A stretch of DNA of 64,000 bases from JBFIHF01 sp964411125 (GCA_964411125.1 CAYPJU010000009.1:1-64000); one strand, 5' to 3'; positions 33,031 to 41,879 are shown, counted from the first letter of the stretch. The notes: generated by a model not told the origin, from the letters alone. Translations and numbers: made by a program.

Positions 33031-34149
33031 GTGAAATCTCTCGCCATCACAGACGTTGTAGCGGGCATGACTCGGGGCGGACGGAGCAAGCGTGCGTTTC
33101 TCGTCGTCGCTTCCGTTTCTCTCACGGCATTCTCCGGGTGCGCCCATCAGGCCCACCAGGAAAAGGTGGCGACGCAGGCCCAACAGGTCGAAGTGTTGCA
33201 AGCTCGACTCGAGGAGGCCGAGCGAACCAACGGTCGCCTCACCGTGCGCATCGAGGAACTCGAAGACGCCGTCTTCCTCCTGCAAGACCGCGTCGACGCG
33301 AACCGAATCGCCCTGCAGCGCAACGGGATCATGGGGCGACAGGCTACCGGCAACACATACGCCGCGCGCCCGGCGCCGACCCCTCAGACGAACTGGAACG
33401 GTGGCAACGTCTACGCGCCCAAACGCGAACAAACCCCGGTGACGCGCATTCCACTCGGCGGCGAAGCCGCAGGCTCGTACGACGACGACCCGATCCCTGC
33501 ACCCGAACCTCGTGAGCAGGTGCCCACCAGCCAGGTCACCACCGCCGCGCCATCGCCCCAACCGACCGCAGATGGCGAACTCGTCATCGGAGAGGCCGAG
33601 TTCCGCGAGTTCGAAAAATCGGTCGGGGGCGCGCCACGCCCACGTAGCGGTTCGACCTCCGGAACTTCCAGCACGAAGGCGGCGCAGCCCGACGTGACGG
33701 ACGAGAAACTGCCGACCACCGCTCAGCTCGGAGGCGACGACGAGAAGCCCACCGAGGCGCCCAAGCGCGCAAAGAGCGCACTGGGGACCTACAAGGACGC
33801 GCTCGCCGACTACCGGGCTGGGAACTACCAGAACGCTCTCGGTGGCTTCGAGGCCTTCCTCGCCTCCAAGCCGTCCGCCGACTACGTCGACAACGCTCTC
33901 TACTGGATCGGGGAGTGCCACTTCGGACTCGGGAAGTTCGACGCCGCCGTCTCGTACTTTCAGCGGGTCATGGCCGAACAGCCCGACGGCAACAAAGTTC
34001 CCGACGCGATGCTCAAGATGTCCATCGCGTACGACCGGACCGGAAAAGGCGCCGACGCCACGCGCCTCCTCGAAGATCTCACGCGGCAGTATCCGTCGAC
34101 CAACGCCGGCAAGCTGGCGTCGCAAAAACTCGCGGAACGCCCGCAATGA
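33031..34149 (+). CDS. CpoB/YbgF-like cell-division and Tol-Pal accessory lipoprotein
   Basis: Start candidates are GTG 33031 (AAGGG site nine bases upstream, after the promoter) and ATG 33067 (MTRGGRSKRAFL). Both lead into a lipobox, FSGC. The mature protein has a coiled coil (about 40-90), a long Pro/Thr/Ser/Gln-rich linker (about 95-245) and a C-terminal TPR domain that fits the YbgF/CpoB family. The TPR units read YKDALADYRAGNYQNALGGFEAFLA, NALYWIGECHFGLGKFDAAVSYFQRV and ML-KMSIAYDRTGKG. CpoB coordinates peptidoglycan synthesis with outer-membrane constriction; it is normally a soluble periplasmic protein, so the lipobox and long linker are variations. A LysM gene follows 49 bp later. Confidence 0.8.
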   Translation: MKSLAITDVVAGMTRGGRSKRAFLVVASVSLTAFSGCAHQAHQEKVATQAQQVEVLQARLEEAERTNGRLTVRIEELEDAVFLLQDRVDANRIALQRNGIMGRQATGNTYAARPAPTPQTNWNGGNVYAPKREQTPVTRIPLGGEAAGSYDDDPIPAPEPREQVPTSQVTTAAPSPQPTADGELVIGEAEFREFEKSVGGAPRPRSGSTSGTSSTKAAQPDVTDEKLPTTAQLGGDDEKPTEAPKRAKSALGTYKDALADYRAGNYQNALGGFEAFLASKPSADYVDNALYWIGECHFGLGKFDAAVSYFQRVMAEQPDGNKVPDAMLKMSIAYDRTGKGADATRLLEDLTRQYPSTNAGKLASQKLAERPQ

Positions 34150-34198
34150 CCAATACTGAATTGCACAGCAAGACCAAACAGGCAGGTGAGGCACGTTG

Positions 34199-35245
34199 AT
34201 GAAGTGGAACAGCAAACGACGCAGGTTTATCGGGGCAGCAGCCGTGAGCCTCGCCATCGCGGGAACCGCAGCGCCTGCAACCGCCCAGAATCGCGCGACG
34301 CCCGACTACCATGTCGTCCAGGACGGTGACACCCTCTACGACCTCTCCGGCGCATACTACGGCGACGTCTACCAGTGGCCGAAGATGTGGTCCTACAACA
34401 CCCACATCACCAACCCCCACTGGATCTACCCGGGCGACGTCATCTACCTGCGCGCGGCACAGGCCGCACCCTCCACCGACGGCGGTGCCGTCGCTGAAGA
34501 GCAGGGCGAAGGCGGCCTCCTGATGCCCGTCGCAGGGTTCGTCACCAAAGACGCCCTCGAGTACTCCGGACGGATCGTCGGCTCCCCCAAAGAAGCCAAC
34601 ATGCTCTCGCCTCTCGACGTCGCATGGATCGGTACCGGCGACGACGCCTACTCCGAGGACGAAAAGGACGAGATGGAGGAGGACGACCGACGCGCCACCA
34701 GCGGCGAGATCAAAGAAGGCGACGTCTTCGCCATCGTACGCGAAATGGGCAAGATGGAGGACAGCGAGGGCGACACCGTCGGCCACAAATACATCGTCCT
34801 CGGATCGCTGCGCGTCGACGAGGTCAGCGACAAGTACTACGACACCGCCACCATCGTTCAAGCGTGGCGAGAGATCGAGCGCGGAGACTTCCTCATCCCC
34901 TACGAGCGACAGCTCAAGAACGTCGAACCGGTCAAGTCCGACAAGGACATGGTCGCCGAGATCGTCGACGGGCTCGAAGCACTCTTCGCCTACGGCGAAT
35001 TCCATTACGTCTTCGTCAACAAAGGCGCTGCGGACGGAATCCGTCCCGGAAATCGCTTCTTCGTCTACCATCGCAACGAAGGGCTCGATTTCCGCGGTAA
35101 GAACAACGACGAGAAGATTCCGTGGCGACAGGTCGGTCAGGTCATGGTGCTCGACGTTCGGGAGAACTTCTCCCTCGCGCTCGTCACCGACTCCAAAAAG
35201 GAGATCTCGATCGGTGACCGTCTCGAGATGTACGAAGGCTACTGA
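34199..35245 (+). CDS. LysM-domain periplasmic protein
   Basis: ATG 34199 stands eight bases after a GTGAGG site. The 348-residue product has a signal peptide (TAQ cleavage near 30) and one LysM domain (about 36-85: YHVVQDGDTLYDLSGAYYGD, then WPKMWSYN and NPHWIYPGDVIYL), which binds peptidoglycan sugars. The C-terminal 260 residues, starting with an acidic patch, form an all-beta region that contains GDVFAIVREMG and VFVNKGAADGIRPGNRFFVYH. The latter resembles a secretin-like or FlgT-type beta domain seen after LysM in other proteobacteria (tentative). It is flanked by the cpoB-like gene and a penicillin-binding protein, so a cell-wall function is likely. Confidence 0.88.
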   Translation: MKWNSKRRRFIGAAAVSLAIAGTAAPATAQNRATPDYHVVQDGDTLYDLSGAYYGDVYQWPKMWSYNTHITNPHWIYPGDVIYLRAAQAAPSTDGGAVAEEQGEGGLLMPVAGFVTKDALEYSGRIVGSPKEANMLSPLDVAWIGTGDDAYSEDEKDEMEEDDRRATSGEIKEGDVFAIVREMGKMEDSEGDTVGHKYIVLGSLRVDEVSDKYYDTATIVQAWREIERGDFLIPYERQLKNVEPVKSDKDMVAEIVDGLEALFAYGEFHYVFVNKGAADGIRPGNRFFVYHRNEGLDFRGKNNDEKIPWRQVGQVMVLDVRENFSLALVTDSKKEISIGDRLEMYEGY

Positions 35246-35324
35246 ATCGGCCTGCCACTCGCGCCACGGACGGCGCGGTGAATAGATTCTGTAATACTCC
35301 GCGTTGAACCACGGACGGGATACC

Positions 35325-36683
35325 ATGCGACGTACACCATTTCTTGCCATTGCAGCGATCGCCGCCGGAACTGTGTTCCCGACGACCGTGACCTTCGCCG
35401 AGACCCCCGACGCCACGGCAGTCGTCCGTGACGCTGCAGAGCAGGCGGGGAGGGCGGCCAACATCGAAGGCGCCCTCGAAGGTCTCGAACAGGAGGGGAG
35501 CGCCCGCCGAGACGGTACCGCTGCGGCGGACGCCCTCGTCGAAGCTGCCCGCACCTTCCGGCCACTGCGATTGCCGCAGTCTCCCTCGGAATGGCAACAG
35601 GCCGGACTCGACATTTCCAAGGCCGACGTCGTGGAAGGTGAGCTCGTGCAGACCCTCGCGGATGGCACGAAGGTCGTCTTCACCGTGGACCCGTCGGTGC
35701 AGCGCGAACTCGAAAAGATGTTCGACAACTACAACGTCCCTCACGGCGGCAGCGTCCTCATCGATCCGCCTACCGGCAGGGTGTTGGCGCTCGTCAGCCA
35801 CACCGAAGCGGACAATCCCATCGAGGGCATCTCGATGAAGTCGACCGCGCCCTCCGCCTCCGTCTTCAAGGTCGTCACGGCGGCGGCCCTGATGGAAGGA
35901 GCCGGGATCGATCCGGACGCCGCGACTTGCTACCACGGCGGGCGTAGCAGTCTGACGAAGCGAAACATCGAAGGGGACAAGCGACGCGACACGAAGTGCG
36001 CCACCCTCGACTCCGCGCTCGCCTGGTCGATCAACTCCATCATGGCGAAGCTCGCCTACAACCACCTCGAGCAGGACGCGCTCGCGCAGTGGGCCGAGCG
36101 GTTCGGGTACAATCAACCGATTCCATTCGAGCTCCCCGTCGAGGTCAGCACGGCGGAATTCGTCGATGACCCTTATGAACGCGCCCGCACCGCCGCCGGA
36201 TTCTGGCACACCTACCTCAGCCCCCTGCACGGGGCGATGATCGGTGCCGCGCTCGCGAACGACGGGGTGATGATGCAGCCTTCCATCATCGACCGTGTCG
36301 TCACGCCCGATGGAAAGGTGAGCCAGCAGTTCGAACCGCGGGTGTTCCGCAAAGTGATGGAGCCAGAGACCGCCCGCCGGCTCGGTGTCTTCATGGAGAA
36401 GACGACCCAGCAGGGTACCGCGCGAAAGTTCTTCAACCGGCGTGGCTTCCCCAACGACATCACCGTATCCGGCAAGACCGGAACGCTCTCGAACAAAGAC
36501 CCTTACCTGGGATTCACCTGGTTCGTGGGATACGCCGAACGAAACGGGGTCCGCGTCGGGGTCTCGGGGCTCGCGTGCAACACCCCAATCTGGCGCATCA
36601 AAGGCGGGTTCGCCGCCAGCGAAGCCGTCCGGGAGTTCTTCGAATCGCAGCCGAAGAACACCGAACTCGCGCGGCACCCCTGA
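35325..36683 (+). CDS. penicillin-binding transpeptidase domain protein
   Basis: The 452-residue product starts at ATG 35325 with an export signal (hydrophobic 6-25, cleavable after TFA). It lacks the N-terminal dimerisation domain of typical class B PBPs. The transpeptidase domain (about 125-440) has all three active-site motifs: SVFK (near 180), SIN (near 236) and KTG (near 384), within TPTG-like SVLIDPPTGRVLALVS and VSGKTGTL contexts. It should cross-link peptidoglycan stems in the periplasm. No transmembrane anchor other than the signal is visible. It lies after cpoB-like and LysM genes and before tRNA-Met on the other strand. Confidence 0.9.
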   Translation: MRRTPFLAIAAIAAGTVFPTTVTFAETPDATAVVRDAAEQAGRAANIEGALEGLEQEGSARRDGTAAADALVEAARTFRPLRLPQSPSEWQQAGLDISKADVVEGELVQTLADGTKVVFTVDPSVQRELEKMFDNYNVPHGGSVLIDPPTGRVLALVSHTEADNPIEGISMKSTAPSASVFKVVTAAALMEGAGIDPDAATCYHGGRSSLTKRNIEGDKRRDTKCATLDSALAWSINSIMAKLAYNHLEQDALAQWAERFGYNQPIPFELPVEVSTAEFVDDPYERARTAAGFWHTYLSPLHGAMIGAALANDGVMMQPSIIDRVVTPDGKVSQQFEPRVFRKVMEPETARRLGVFMEKTTQQGTARKFFNRRGFPNDITVSGKTGTLSNKDPYLGFTWFVGYAERNGVRVGVSGLACNTPIWRIKGGFAASEAVREFFESQPKNTELARHP

Positions 36684-36705
36684 TTTCTGCCGGCAAGAAA
36701 CGCAA

Positions 36706-36734
36706 ACGACCGAGACGCTGAGCGCCTCGGTCGT
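36706..36734 (-). terminator. terminator of tRNA-Met
   Basis: A 9-bp outer stem (36706-36714 with 36726-36734) with a smaller inner stem is followed on the minus strand by a T-rich stretch (TTTGCGTTTCTTG). It ends four bases from the tRNA 3' end, so it most probably terminates the tRNA transcript. It can also form on the plus strand after the PBP gene, without a T tract. Confidence 0.75.
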
Positions 36735-36737
36735 CGA

Positions 36738-36811
36738 TAGCGGGGGAGGGACTTGAACCCTCGACCTCAGGGTTATGAATCCTGCGCTCTCACCAACTGA
36801 GCTACCCCGCC
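36738..36811 (-). tRNA. tRNA-Met (anticodon CAT)
   Basis: A 74-nt cloverleaf folds on the minus strand: acceptor GGCGGGG/CCCCGCT, D arm GCTC/GAGC, anticodon loop TTCATAA, T stem GAGGG/CCCTC with loop TTCAAGT, and discriminator A73. The CCA end is not encoded. The C11-G24 pair and lack of a C1-A72 mismatch make this an elongator type. First pair is G1-U72, and A31-C39 in the anticodon stem is mismatched. A lysidine-modified tRNA-Ile with CAT anticodon cannot be fully excluded, but the acceptor sequence fits methionine better. Confidence 0.9.
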
Positions 36812-36939
36812 GAAGGCTGGACAACCTAGAGCATCTCCCGGCGAACGTTCAAGTCGGATTTTCGCATTTTCAGCGTGCCCGGCGGCGCATTGGGTCCCGA
36901 CCGAGAAGCTCTCGCGTGAAAGAGCGTTTTCCAGCGCTG

Positions 36940-36968
36940 TTGCGTGCAACCGGCGTAGCCCGTATTTT
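36940..36968 (+). promoter_or_regulatory. possible promoter of the DnaJ-like gene
   Basis: TTGCGT (36940-36945) and TATTTT (36963-36968) are spaced 17 nt apart, 26 nt before the ATG. Three and four of six consensus positions match. Confidence 0.4.
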
Positions 36969-36994
36969 GGTCAACAACGTACTTCGAGGAACAC

Positions 36995-37744
36995 ATGTCG
37001 AGAGACTTTCAGGAAGTTCGCCAGGAAATCCTGGCGATGCATCAGCGGGTGCAGGAGGAGACGTACTACGATCTCCTGGGCGTTCAGCTCGACGCTGACA
37101 CCGCGATGATCAGCTCCAAGTTCCGTGAACTCGCAAAGAAGTGGCACGTCGACCGTTTCAGCCAGTACGAGCTCGGCGCCGAAAAGCAGAAAGTTCAGGA
37201 AATCTTCTCCGCGCTCAACACTGCCCATCGAACCCTGACCGATTCGGACAAGCGCGCCGAGTACGACTTCGAGATCGACGGCGGTCCGGACATCAACACC
37301 ATCTTGCAGGCCGAGTCGGATTTCCGCCGCGGCAAGACGATGTTGCAGGCCGGCAGCTACAAAGGTGCCCACGAGTGCTTCAAAGAAGCCCACGAAAAGA
37401 AGGACGACGAGCTCGAGTACCTGGCCCACATGCTCTACACCGAGTTCCTCCTGATCCCGAAGAACGACGAAGGCATCGTGAAGACTCAAAAGCGCGGCCG
37501 CGAAATCTTCGAAGAGCTCGATAAGATCAGCGCCGCGATCCCAGAGAAAGACTGGCTGCTGACGTTCCTCGGCGTCGTCGGGCTCGGGATCGGTAAAGAG
37601 CGCGAGGCAGAGGGTCTGTTCCAGGAAGCGTTGATGGCCAATTCGAACTACTCGGATGCAAAACGTCAGCTCAGACTGCTCCGGATGCGACGCCGAAACG
37701 CGAAGAAGAAAGGCGGGTTCCTGTCGCGTCTCTTCGGTAAGTGA
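36995..37744 (+). CDS. DnaJ-like domain protein with HVD in place of HPD
   Basis: The 249-residue product begins at ATG 36995 behind GAGGA. An N-terminal J-like domain (about 22-90) has YYDLLGVQLDADTAMISSKFRELAKKWHVDRF and a fourth helix ending in LTDSDKRAEYD. The invariant HPD that stimulates DnaK ATPase reads HVD (51-53), so normal Hsp70 activation is in doubt. The rest (about 100-235) is helical and TPR-like (QAGSYKGAHECFKEAHEKKDD, EREAEGLFQEALMANSNYSDAKRQ), with a basic tail. No signal peptide or zinc-finger region is seen. Next to tRNA-Met; function unknown. Confidence 0.88.
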   Translation: MSRDFQEVRQEILAMHQRVQEETYYDLLGVQLDADTAMISSKFRELAKKWHVDRFSQYELGAEKQKVQEIFSALNTAHRTLTDSDKRAEYDFEIDGGPDINTILQAESDFRRGKTMLQAGSYKGAHECFKEAHEKKDDELEYLAHMLYTEFLLIPKNDEGIVKTQKRGREIFEELDKISAAIPEKDWLLTFLGVVGLGIGKEREAEGLFQEALMANSNYSDAKRQLRLLRMRRRNAKKKGGFLSRLFGK

Positions 37745-38199
37745 ACCGTCCCATCCACGGCCGGACGATCTGCTCGGCTTCGATTTACCCCCACCAAACT
37801 CGACGAACATTCATTGTCCGAACCGGACACGCACCACGTCCTCAGGGGATGTGCTCGTGGCCGTGAGCGCCGGGTCGGTCGTCCGCTCCTTTCAAGAGCC
37901 TTCGAGTCCGATAATGTATATTATGTTAACTTCTGCCACGAGACATCGACCAGTGATGACATCGGCCGTCCCCTTTGTATCCCGTGCCCTCCGCCCAACA
38001 ACGGTGGGTTCGGGTCGGTGAGTGTGGGGTCTGGTCCATACCGGTGTGACACGTTGGCACGAATGGCCCCTCTTCCCGGGAACGATCCTCTCTAAACTGC
38101 TGTAATACGGGGTGCCCGACGAGTTGGCCTCGTGCTTGCTATAGCAGTCAGTGCACCCGATGTAGGTGCACCGGATACATGCCCAGAGGTCTTGCACCC
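37745..38199. other. 455-bp gap without a convincing gene
   Basis: No reading frame here has a good ribosome-binding site and a recognisable product. The only notable element is an AT-rich block at 37910-37930 (reading GATAAT, then TATATT and TATGTTAAC) in otherwise GC-rich DNA. A perfect 10-bp palindrome TGCTATAGCA lies at 38137-38146. The gap probably holds the promoter of the pseudopilin cluster that begins at 38200. Confidence 0.4.
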
Positions 38200-39261
38200 A
38201 TGAAGTCCGACACCGCTGAAGCCCAACCTCAGACTCGATCGTTCACGACCCACGTCGTCGACTGGTCGACGCGTGCTGCGGTTCATGTCGCTGGTGTCAG
38301 CGTCATTCTGAGCCTCTTCGCGCTCGTCTTCGTCGACAGCCACGTGCTCGAGGCGATCAAGGTCGCCGCGGTCCACATCGACTTCTACCGGATGGTCACC
38401 ATCCCGATTCTCCTCGAGATCGGGCTCGCGGTCTGCCTCTGGGCGATCCTCTTTGCCACCTACCAGTACGTGATGGAACGTTCCCGCGAGCTTCGCGCCC
38501 CGAAACGGGTCGCGCTCGTTCGTTCGCGCGGCACGATTCTCACGGAAACGCTCATCGTGATGCCGATTTTCCTCCTCCTCACCTCAGGCCTCGCGCAGCT
38601 CGCAATCAACAGCAGCGCGAACGTCTTGATGGCTCTCGCGACGTTCCAGGCCGGTCGTACAGCCTGGGTCTGGGAGCCAGAGACCCGCGGCGGCAATGCG
38701 CGCCACGGTATGGGCGGCGATCAGGCCGGCGTCGAAGAGCGCGCCCGCATCGCGGCCGCCACCGTGCTCGCCCCTGCAGCCCCCGCGGAGTATCGAGCCG
38801 CCTGCGAGTTCTCGTCGCTCTTCGACGACCGAATGAAGGCGATCGGTGCAGGAACCTTCTCCCCGCTCGGGATGGCCGGTGCGGCCGCTGTGCAGGCGCG
38901 CACCGGGGCGCAGCGGAACACGTACAGCAACGAATCGGTCTCCTACGTTCGCGCGTTCGACACCTCGACGTTCGCCGAGCGTGGCGCCAAGAAGTTCTAC
39001 ATCGCGTACTGCCTGACCAGCGCGAGTTACACCGTCGGCGACGGCGAGATCCGAACCACGGTTCAGTACGACCACGTCAACGCGTTCCCGTGGTTCGCCT
39101 ACATCTTCGGCACCCGAAAGACTGTGGGTGGGACGACGGGTTACTTCACCGAGTACGAGGCCTCGTACGGGCTGCGCCCCCAGATCGACGCCAACCCCAT
39201 CCATCCTGTCTCGTTGGCGGAGTCGTTCAACAGTCTCATCGATTCGATCCTGGGAGACTGA
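38200..39261 (+). CDS. TadE-like pseudopilin with N-terminal two-helix extension
   Basis: The 353-residue product starts at ATG 38200 with an AGAGG site ten bases upstream; ATG 38179 would add seven residues. Residues 28-46 and 66-88 are hydrophobic, and a third segment at 115-135 is a TadE-type pseudopilin helix: the sequence RSRGTILTE places Gly111 five residues before Glu116, the prepilin-peptidase pattern. TadE proteins of Tad pilus systems are minor pseudopilins processed by TadV/CpaA. Two helices before the cleavage site are unusual. The large C-terminal region (about 140-353) would be periplasmic. Three coupled genes follow. Confidence 0.75.
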   Translation: MKSDTAEAQPQTRSFTTHVVDWSTRAAVHVAGVSVILSLFALVFVDSHVLEAIKVAAVHIDFYRMVTIPILLEIGLAVCLWAILFATYQYVMERSRELRAPKRVALVRSRGTILTETLIVMPIFLLLTSGLAQLAINSSANVLMALATFQAGRTAWVWEPETRGGNARHGMGGDQAGVEERARIAAATVLAPAAPAEYRAACEFSSLFDDRMKAIGAGTFSPLGMAGAAAVQARTGAQRNTYSNESVSYVRAFDTSTFAERGAKKFYIAYCLTSASYTVGDGEIRTTVQYDHVNAFPWFAYIFGTRKTVGGTTGYFTEYEASYGLRPQIDANPIHPVSLAESFNSLIDSILGD

Positions 39262-39264
39262 ACG

Positions 39265-40875
39265 ATGCGGAACCTGCTCCAAAACCTGATGAGGCGGCTC
39301 CACTCCGAAGAACGCGGCGCGGTCATGCTCGCCCTCATGGCGGCGTTCCTGATCGTCTTCATGACCGCGATGGTCCTGTACGATGCGGGACAGGCGGCTC
39401 AGGACAAGATGGACGCCCAGGTGTCGGCGGATACGGCCGCGTTCAGTCAGGCCGCCATCAAGGCGCGGACGATGAACATGATCGCCTACGCGAACATTGC
39501 GAAGAAGACGTTCTACGCCTTCGACACCATGTACACCGCGGCTTACCTGGGAATGGTCGAGGCCGCCGCGGCGTACTCGGCCGCGTGCCTGTCCGGAGAG
39601 CTCACCAAGTGCTGGCGAGCTGCCAAGGGCGCGGTGCAAGTCTTATCGGAGACCGCGGAGCTTCTCTCCACCAACATGTTCACCATGGGGGTCGGTGGGC
39701 TCGGAGCTCGCTTCGCGAGCCGCGAAGTTCTCAACCTCGACCAGTACCAGCGCTACATGAAGGACGTCGGTGTGTGGTGGGGCTGGGGCGAGGGCGTCGG
39801 ACGCGGAATCCGCAACCGAGGGACGATGACCACCGCATGGCCCCCTCCCCCGGGGAACCTTTCCTCCGTGCGCCAATGGTTCGTTCGGATCACGAACCTC
39901 GCAGACAGCCTCTTCGGCTCCAACTACTCGGCCTTCTACCCGGCGACGAGGAAGGTGGACGAACTTCCGATCTTGAAGGACGGCTCTGGCGACGTTCTCT
40001 CGAGCCCGATCGACTGGGGCCAGGGAGTCCTCGACGCAGGTCCGCTCGCAGGCCGACCGTGGGCCGACATGAGGATGTGCATCAGCTCCGTTCTTTCGTT
40101 CGAATACCTCTGGATGTGGGGTGAGCATTACATCCAGAGCGAAGGGTTCGCCCGGGACCCGCTGGCAATCTTGATGGGGATTCTGAGCACTCCACTCGGC
40201 TGCCTGACCACGGCTTTCATGCTGGGTGAGGCCGCCCTCCCCTACGTGATCCATCCGGGAGCTTCGGGAAGCATTCAGAACACGTTCACGGGAACTACGG
40301 ACAAGAACTGGCTGCTCAACACTTCCAACATCGTATTCTCGTACAAGATTCGCCCCGACAGATTCTCCGACGACAACGACGGCGACCGTCAGAAGTTCAA
40401 CTACCTCTCCGCCGACTACTCCGAGGGTACTCCCATCATCAAAGGGGGCGGCTACTTCGCGATGACACGCAGCGAGATGGTCTACGACGGCGGGTTGATC
40501 AGTGACCTCGCCGCCCAGCTGCAAGGCTCGATCTCGGGCGGCTCGGACGCGACCTCGGTGCTGTCGGGCTCGTTCCCGTTGCAGGCGCTCCGCGGACTTT
40601 TCGATCAGCCGAACATGTGGGCCGCGCGCTGGACCGCCAGGATGCGCCCCCTCGAACTTCCGGAGGAGCCGAACCCGACGATGACCGGGATGGTGCTCGA
40701 CGTCCTGCCCTACATGATCCTGACATCTCCGATCGCGTTCATGAACTCCCCGTCGGACTTCAGTTTCGGGGGCGCGCAGAACTTTAGCGAGTCTGCCCTG
40801 CTCGATCTGGCGGCCTTCTACATCGCGGCGACAGGCATGAGTAATTCCGATGGCCAATACGGGACGGTGAAATGA
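39265..40875 (+). CDS. TadG-like pilus-associated protein
   Basis: The 536-residue product starts at ATG 39265, three bases after the previous stop, with a GGGAG site nine bases upstream. Its N-terminal SEERGAVMLALMAAFLIVFM segment looks like a pseudopilin/TadG helix with Gly18, but lacks the Glu at +5, as TadG proteins often do. The adjacent VLYDAGQAAQDKMDAQVSADTAAFSQA helix is typical of the TadG-like N-terminal family. The remaining 450 residues contain Ala- and Gly-rich stretches and several hydrophobic regions, but no von Willebrand domain that I can identify. Its stop overlaps the next ATG. Confidence 0.75.
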   Translation: MRNLLQNLMRRLHSEERGAVMLALMAAFLIVFMTAMVLYDAGQAAQDKMDAQVSADTAAFSQAAIKARTMNMIAYANIAKKTFYAFDTMYTAAYLGMVEAAAAYSAACLSGELTKCWRAAKGAVQVLSETAELLSTNMFTMGVGGLGARFASREVLNLDQYQRYMKDVGVWWGWGEGVGRGIRNRGTMTTAWPPPPGNLSSVRQWFVRITNLADSLFGSNYSAFYPATRKVDELPILKDGSGDVLSSPIDWGQGVLDAGPLAGRPWADMRMCISSVLSFEYLWMWGEHYIQSEGFARDPLAILMGILSTPLGCLTTAFMLGEAALPYVIHPGASGSIQNTFTGTTDKNWLLNTSNIVFSYKIRPDRFSDDNDGDRQKFNYLSADYSEGTPIIKGGGYFAMTRSEMVYDGGLISDLAAQLQGSISGGSDATSVLSGSFPLQALRGLFDQPNMWAARWTARMRPLELPEEPNPTMTGMVLDVLPYMILTSPIAFMNSPSDFSFGGAQNFSESALLDLAAFYIAATGMSNSDGQYGTVK

Positions 40876-41879
40876 CGACGAAACGCACACTGGCTCGCAT
40901 TTTCCGCAGACTCGACCGCGACGAAAAGGGTTCGGCCCTCACCGAGTTCGTGATCGGACTCCCCGTCTACATCATCCTGTTCATCGGAATCCTCAACCTG
41001 CACCAACTCGAGCACGGCGCTGTCCTGGTCAAGGCCCAGGCTCACTCCGACATGTGGGAGAAAGCAATCGAAATGCAGACGCAGCTCATGCCCGATTGGG
41101 ATATGCAGCCTGCGATCGGTGCGGGTCGAGCGGCCTACTACCACAGCCAGACGGGGGGCAAAGCCCTGGATTACGTGCTGGACGGAGAGAACCTGGTCAC
41201 CGCTTTCGGAGTTTCGGGCGGAAACATGCTCGAGAGTTACACCAGGGTTCGCCCGCTCGACCTCGTCGAGAACATCGGCAGCGCCGACGGCAAGGTCACC
41301 TACGATATCAACGAGGAGTACATCGTCGAGTGGGAGGATTCGATCAGCAACGACCTTCTCAACGACGGGATGCGGTGGGGAGAGTTCCAGAACGTCACCG
41401 GCAATGGTTTCCTCGGGGGGTTGAACTCGATCATCAGCATGTCTGGCATGCGTCCCGCCGTCGCCGCCGGAGTTCGCTACGGAATCTCGGGCGGTCAGGC
41501 CGAACGAACGGTCAACATGATCGCCTTCCCCGACCGAACGATCGAAGCCCGATCTCACGTCGCGAATCCGCCGCGTGCGACCTCCAAGTACATCACGTTC
41601 GCAGTGGTGCGGCTCGCGATGACCAAAGAGGACCGCTACGACACCGCGATCAAGTTCGAGTGGATTCCGAGCTTCGAGGGCCCTGGCGGTGAGACCTACA
41701 ACCCCGATGCACAACAAGAGTACGAGGACTGCATGGCCGCGAACGCTGCTGCGCAGCAGAATGGTGGCGAGACCACGGATTGCGGGAACCCGCAGGACCA
41801 GGTCCCCGGAAGCGGCAACGAGCGCGACGAGTTTTTCGACAACACCACGGGTGGGTGTCAGAGCTGGAGTTGTCTATGA
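40872..41879 (+). CDS. TadE-like pseudopilin
   Basis: The 335-residue product begins with a basic leader and RDEKGSALTEFVIGLPVYIILFI. The Gly20-to-Glu25 spacing is the TadE pseudopilin cleavage pattern, and the following hydrophobic helix runs to about 40. The C-terminal 290 residues are soluble, with a Cys-containing Gln/Asn-rich end. The ATG overlaps the previous stop (ATGA), as its own stop overlaps the next ATG, so four genes form a tightly coupled set. No CpaF/TadA ATPase, TadB/C, RcpA/CpaC secretin or prepilin peptidase is visible in the window. Confidence 0.82.
   Translation: MTTKRTLARIFRRLDRDEKGSALTEFVIGLPVYIILFIGILNLHQLEHGAVLVKAQAHSDMWEKAIEMQTQLMPDWDMQPAIGAGRAAYYHSQTGGKALDYVLDGENLVTAFGVSGGNMLESYTRVRPLDLVENIGSADGKVTYDINEEYIVEWEDSISNDLLNDGMRWGEFQNVTGNGFLGGLNSIISMSGMRPAVAAGVRYGISGGQAERTVNMIAFPDRTIEARSHVANPPRATSKYITFAVVRLAMTKEDRYDTAIKFEWIPSFEGPGGETYNPDAQQEYEDCMAANAAAQQNGGETTDCGNPQDQVPGSGNERDEFFDNTTGGCQSWSCL

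Noticed and set aside
34079..35728. 549-codon minus-strand frame opposite the LysM gene
   Set aside because: The plus-strand LysM protein is clear; the opposite frame is a compositional shadow.
38050..38070. sigma-54-like TTGGCACG
   Set aside because: The -24 element is good, but the required -12 TTGC is missing at the right spacing.
37892..38197. 101-codon minus-strand frame with a CIRCTYIGCTDC cluster
   Set aside because: The Cys pattern suggested a metal site, but there is no ribosome-binding site, it would abut the start of the pseudopilin operon, and no family fits. Kept only as a remote possibility.
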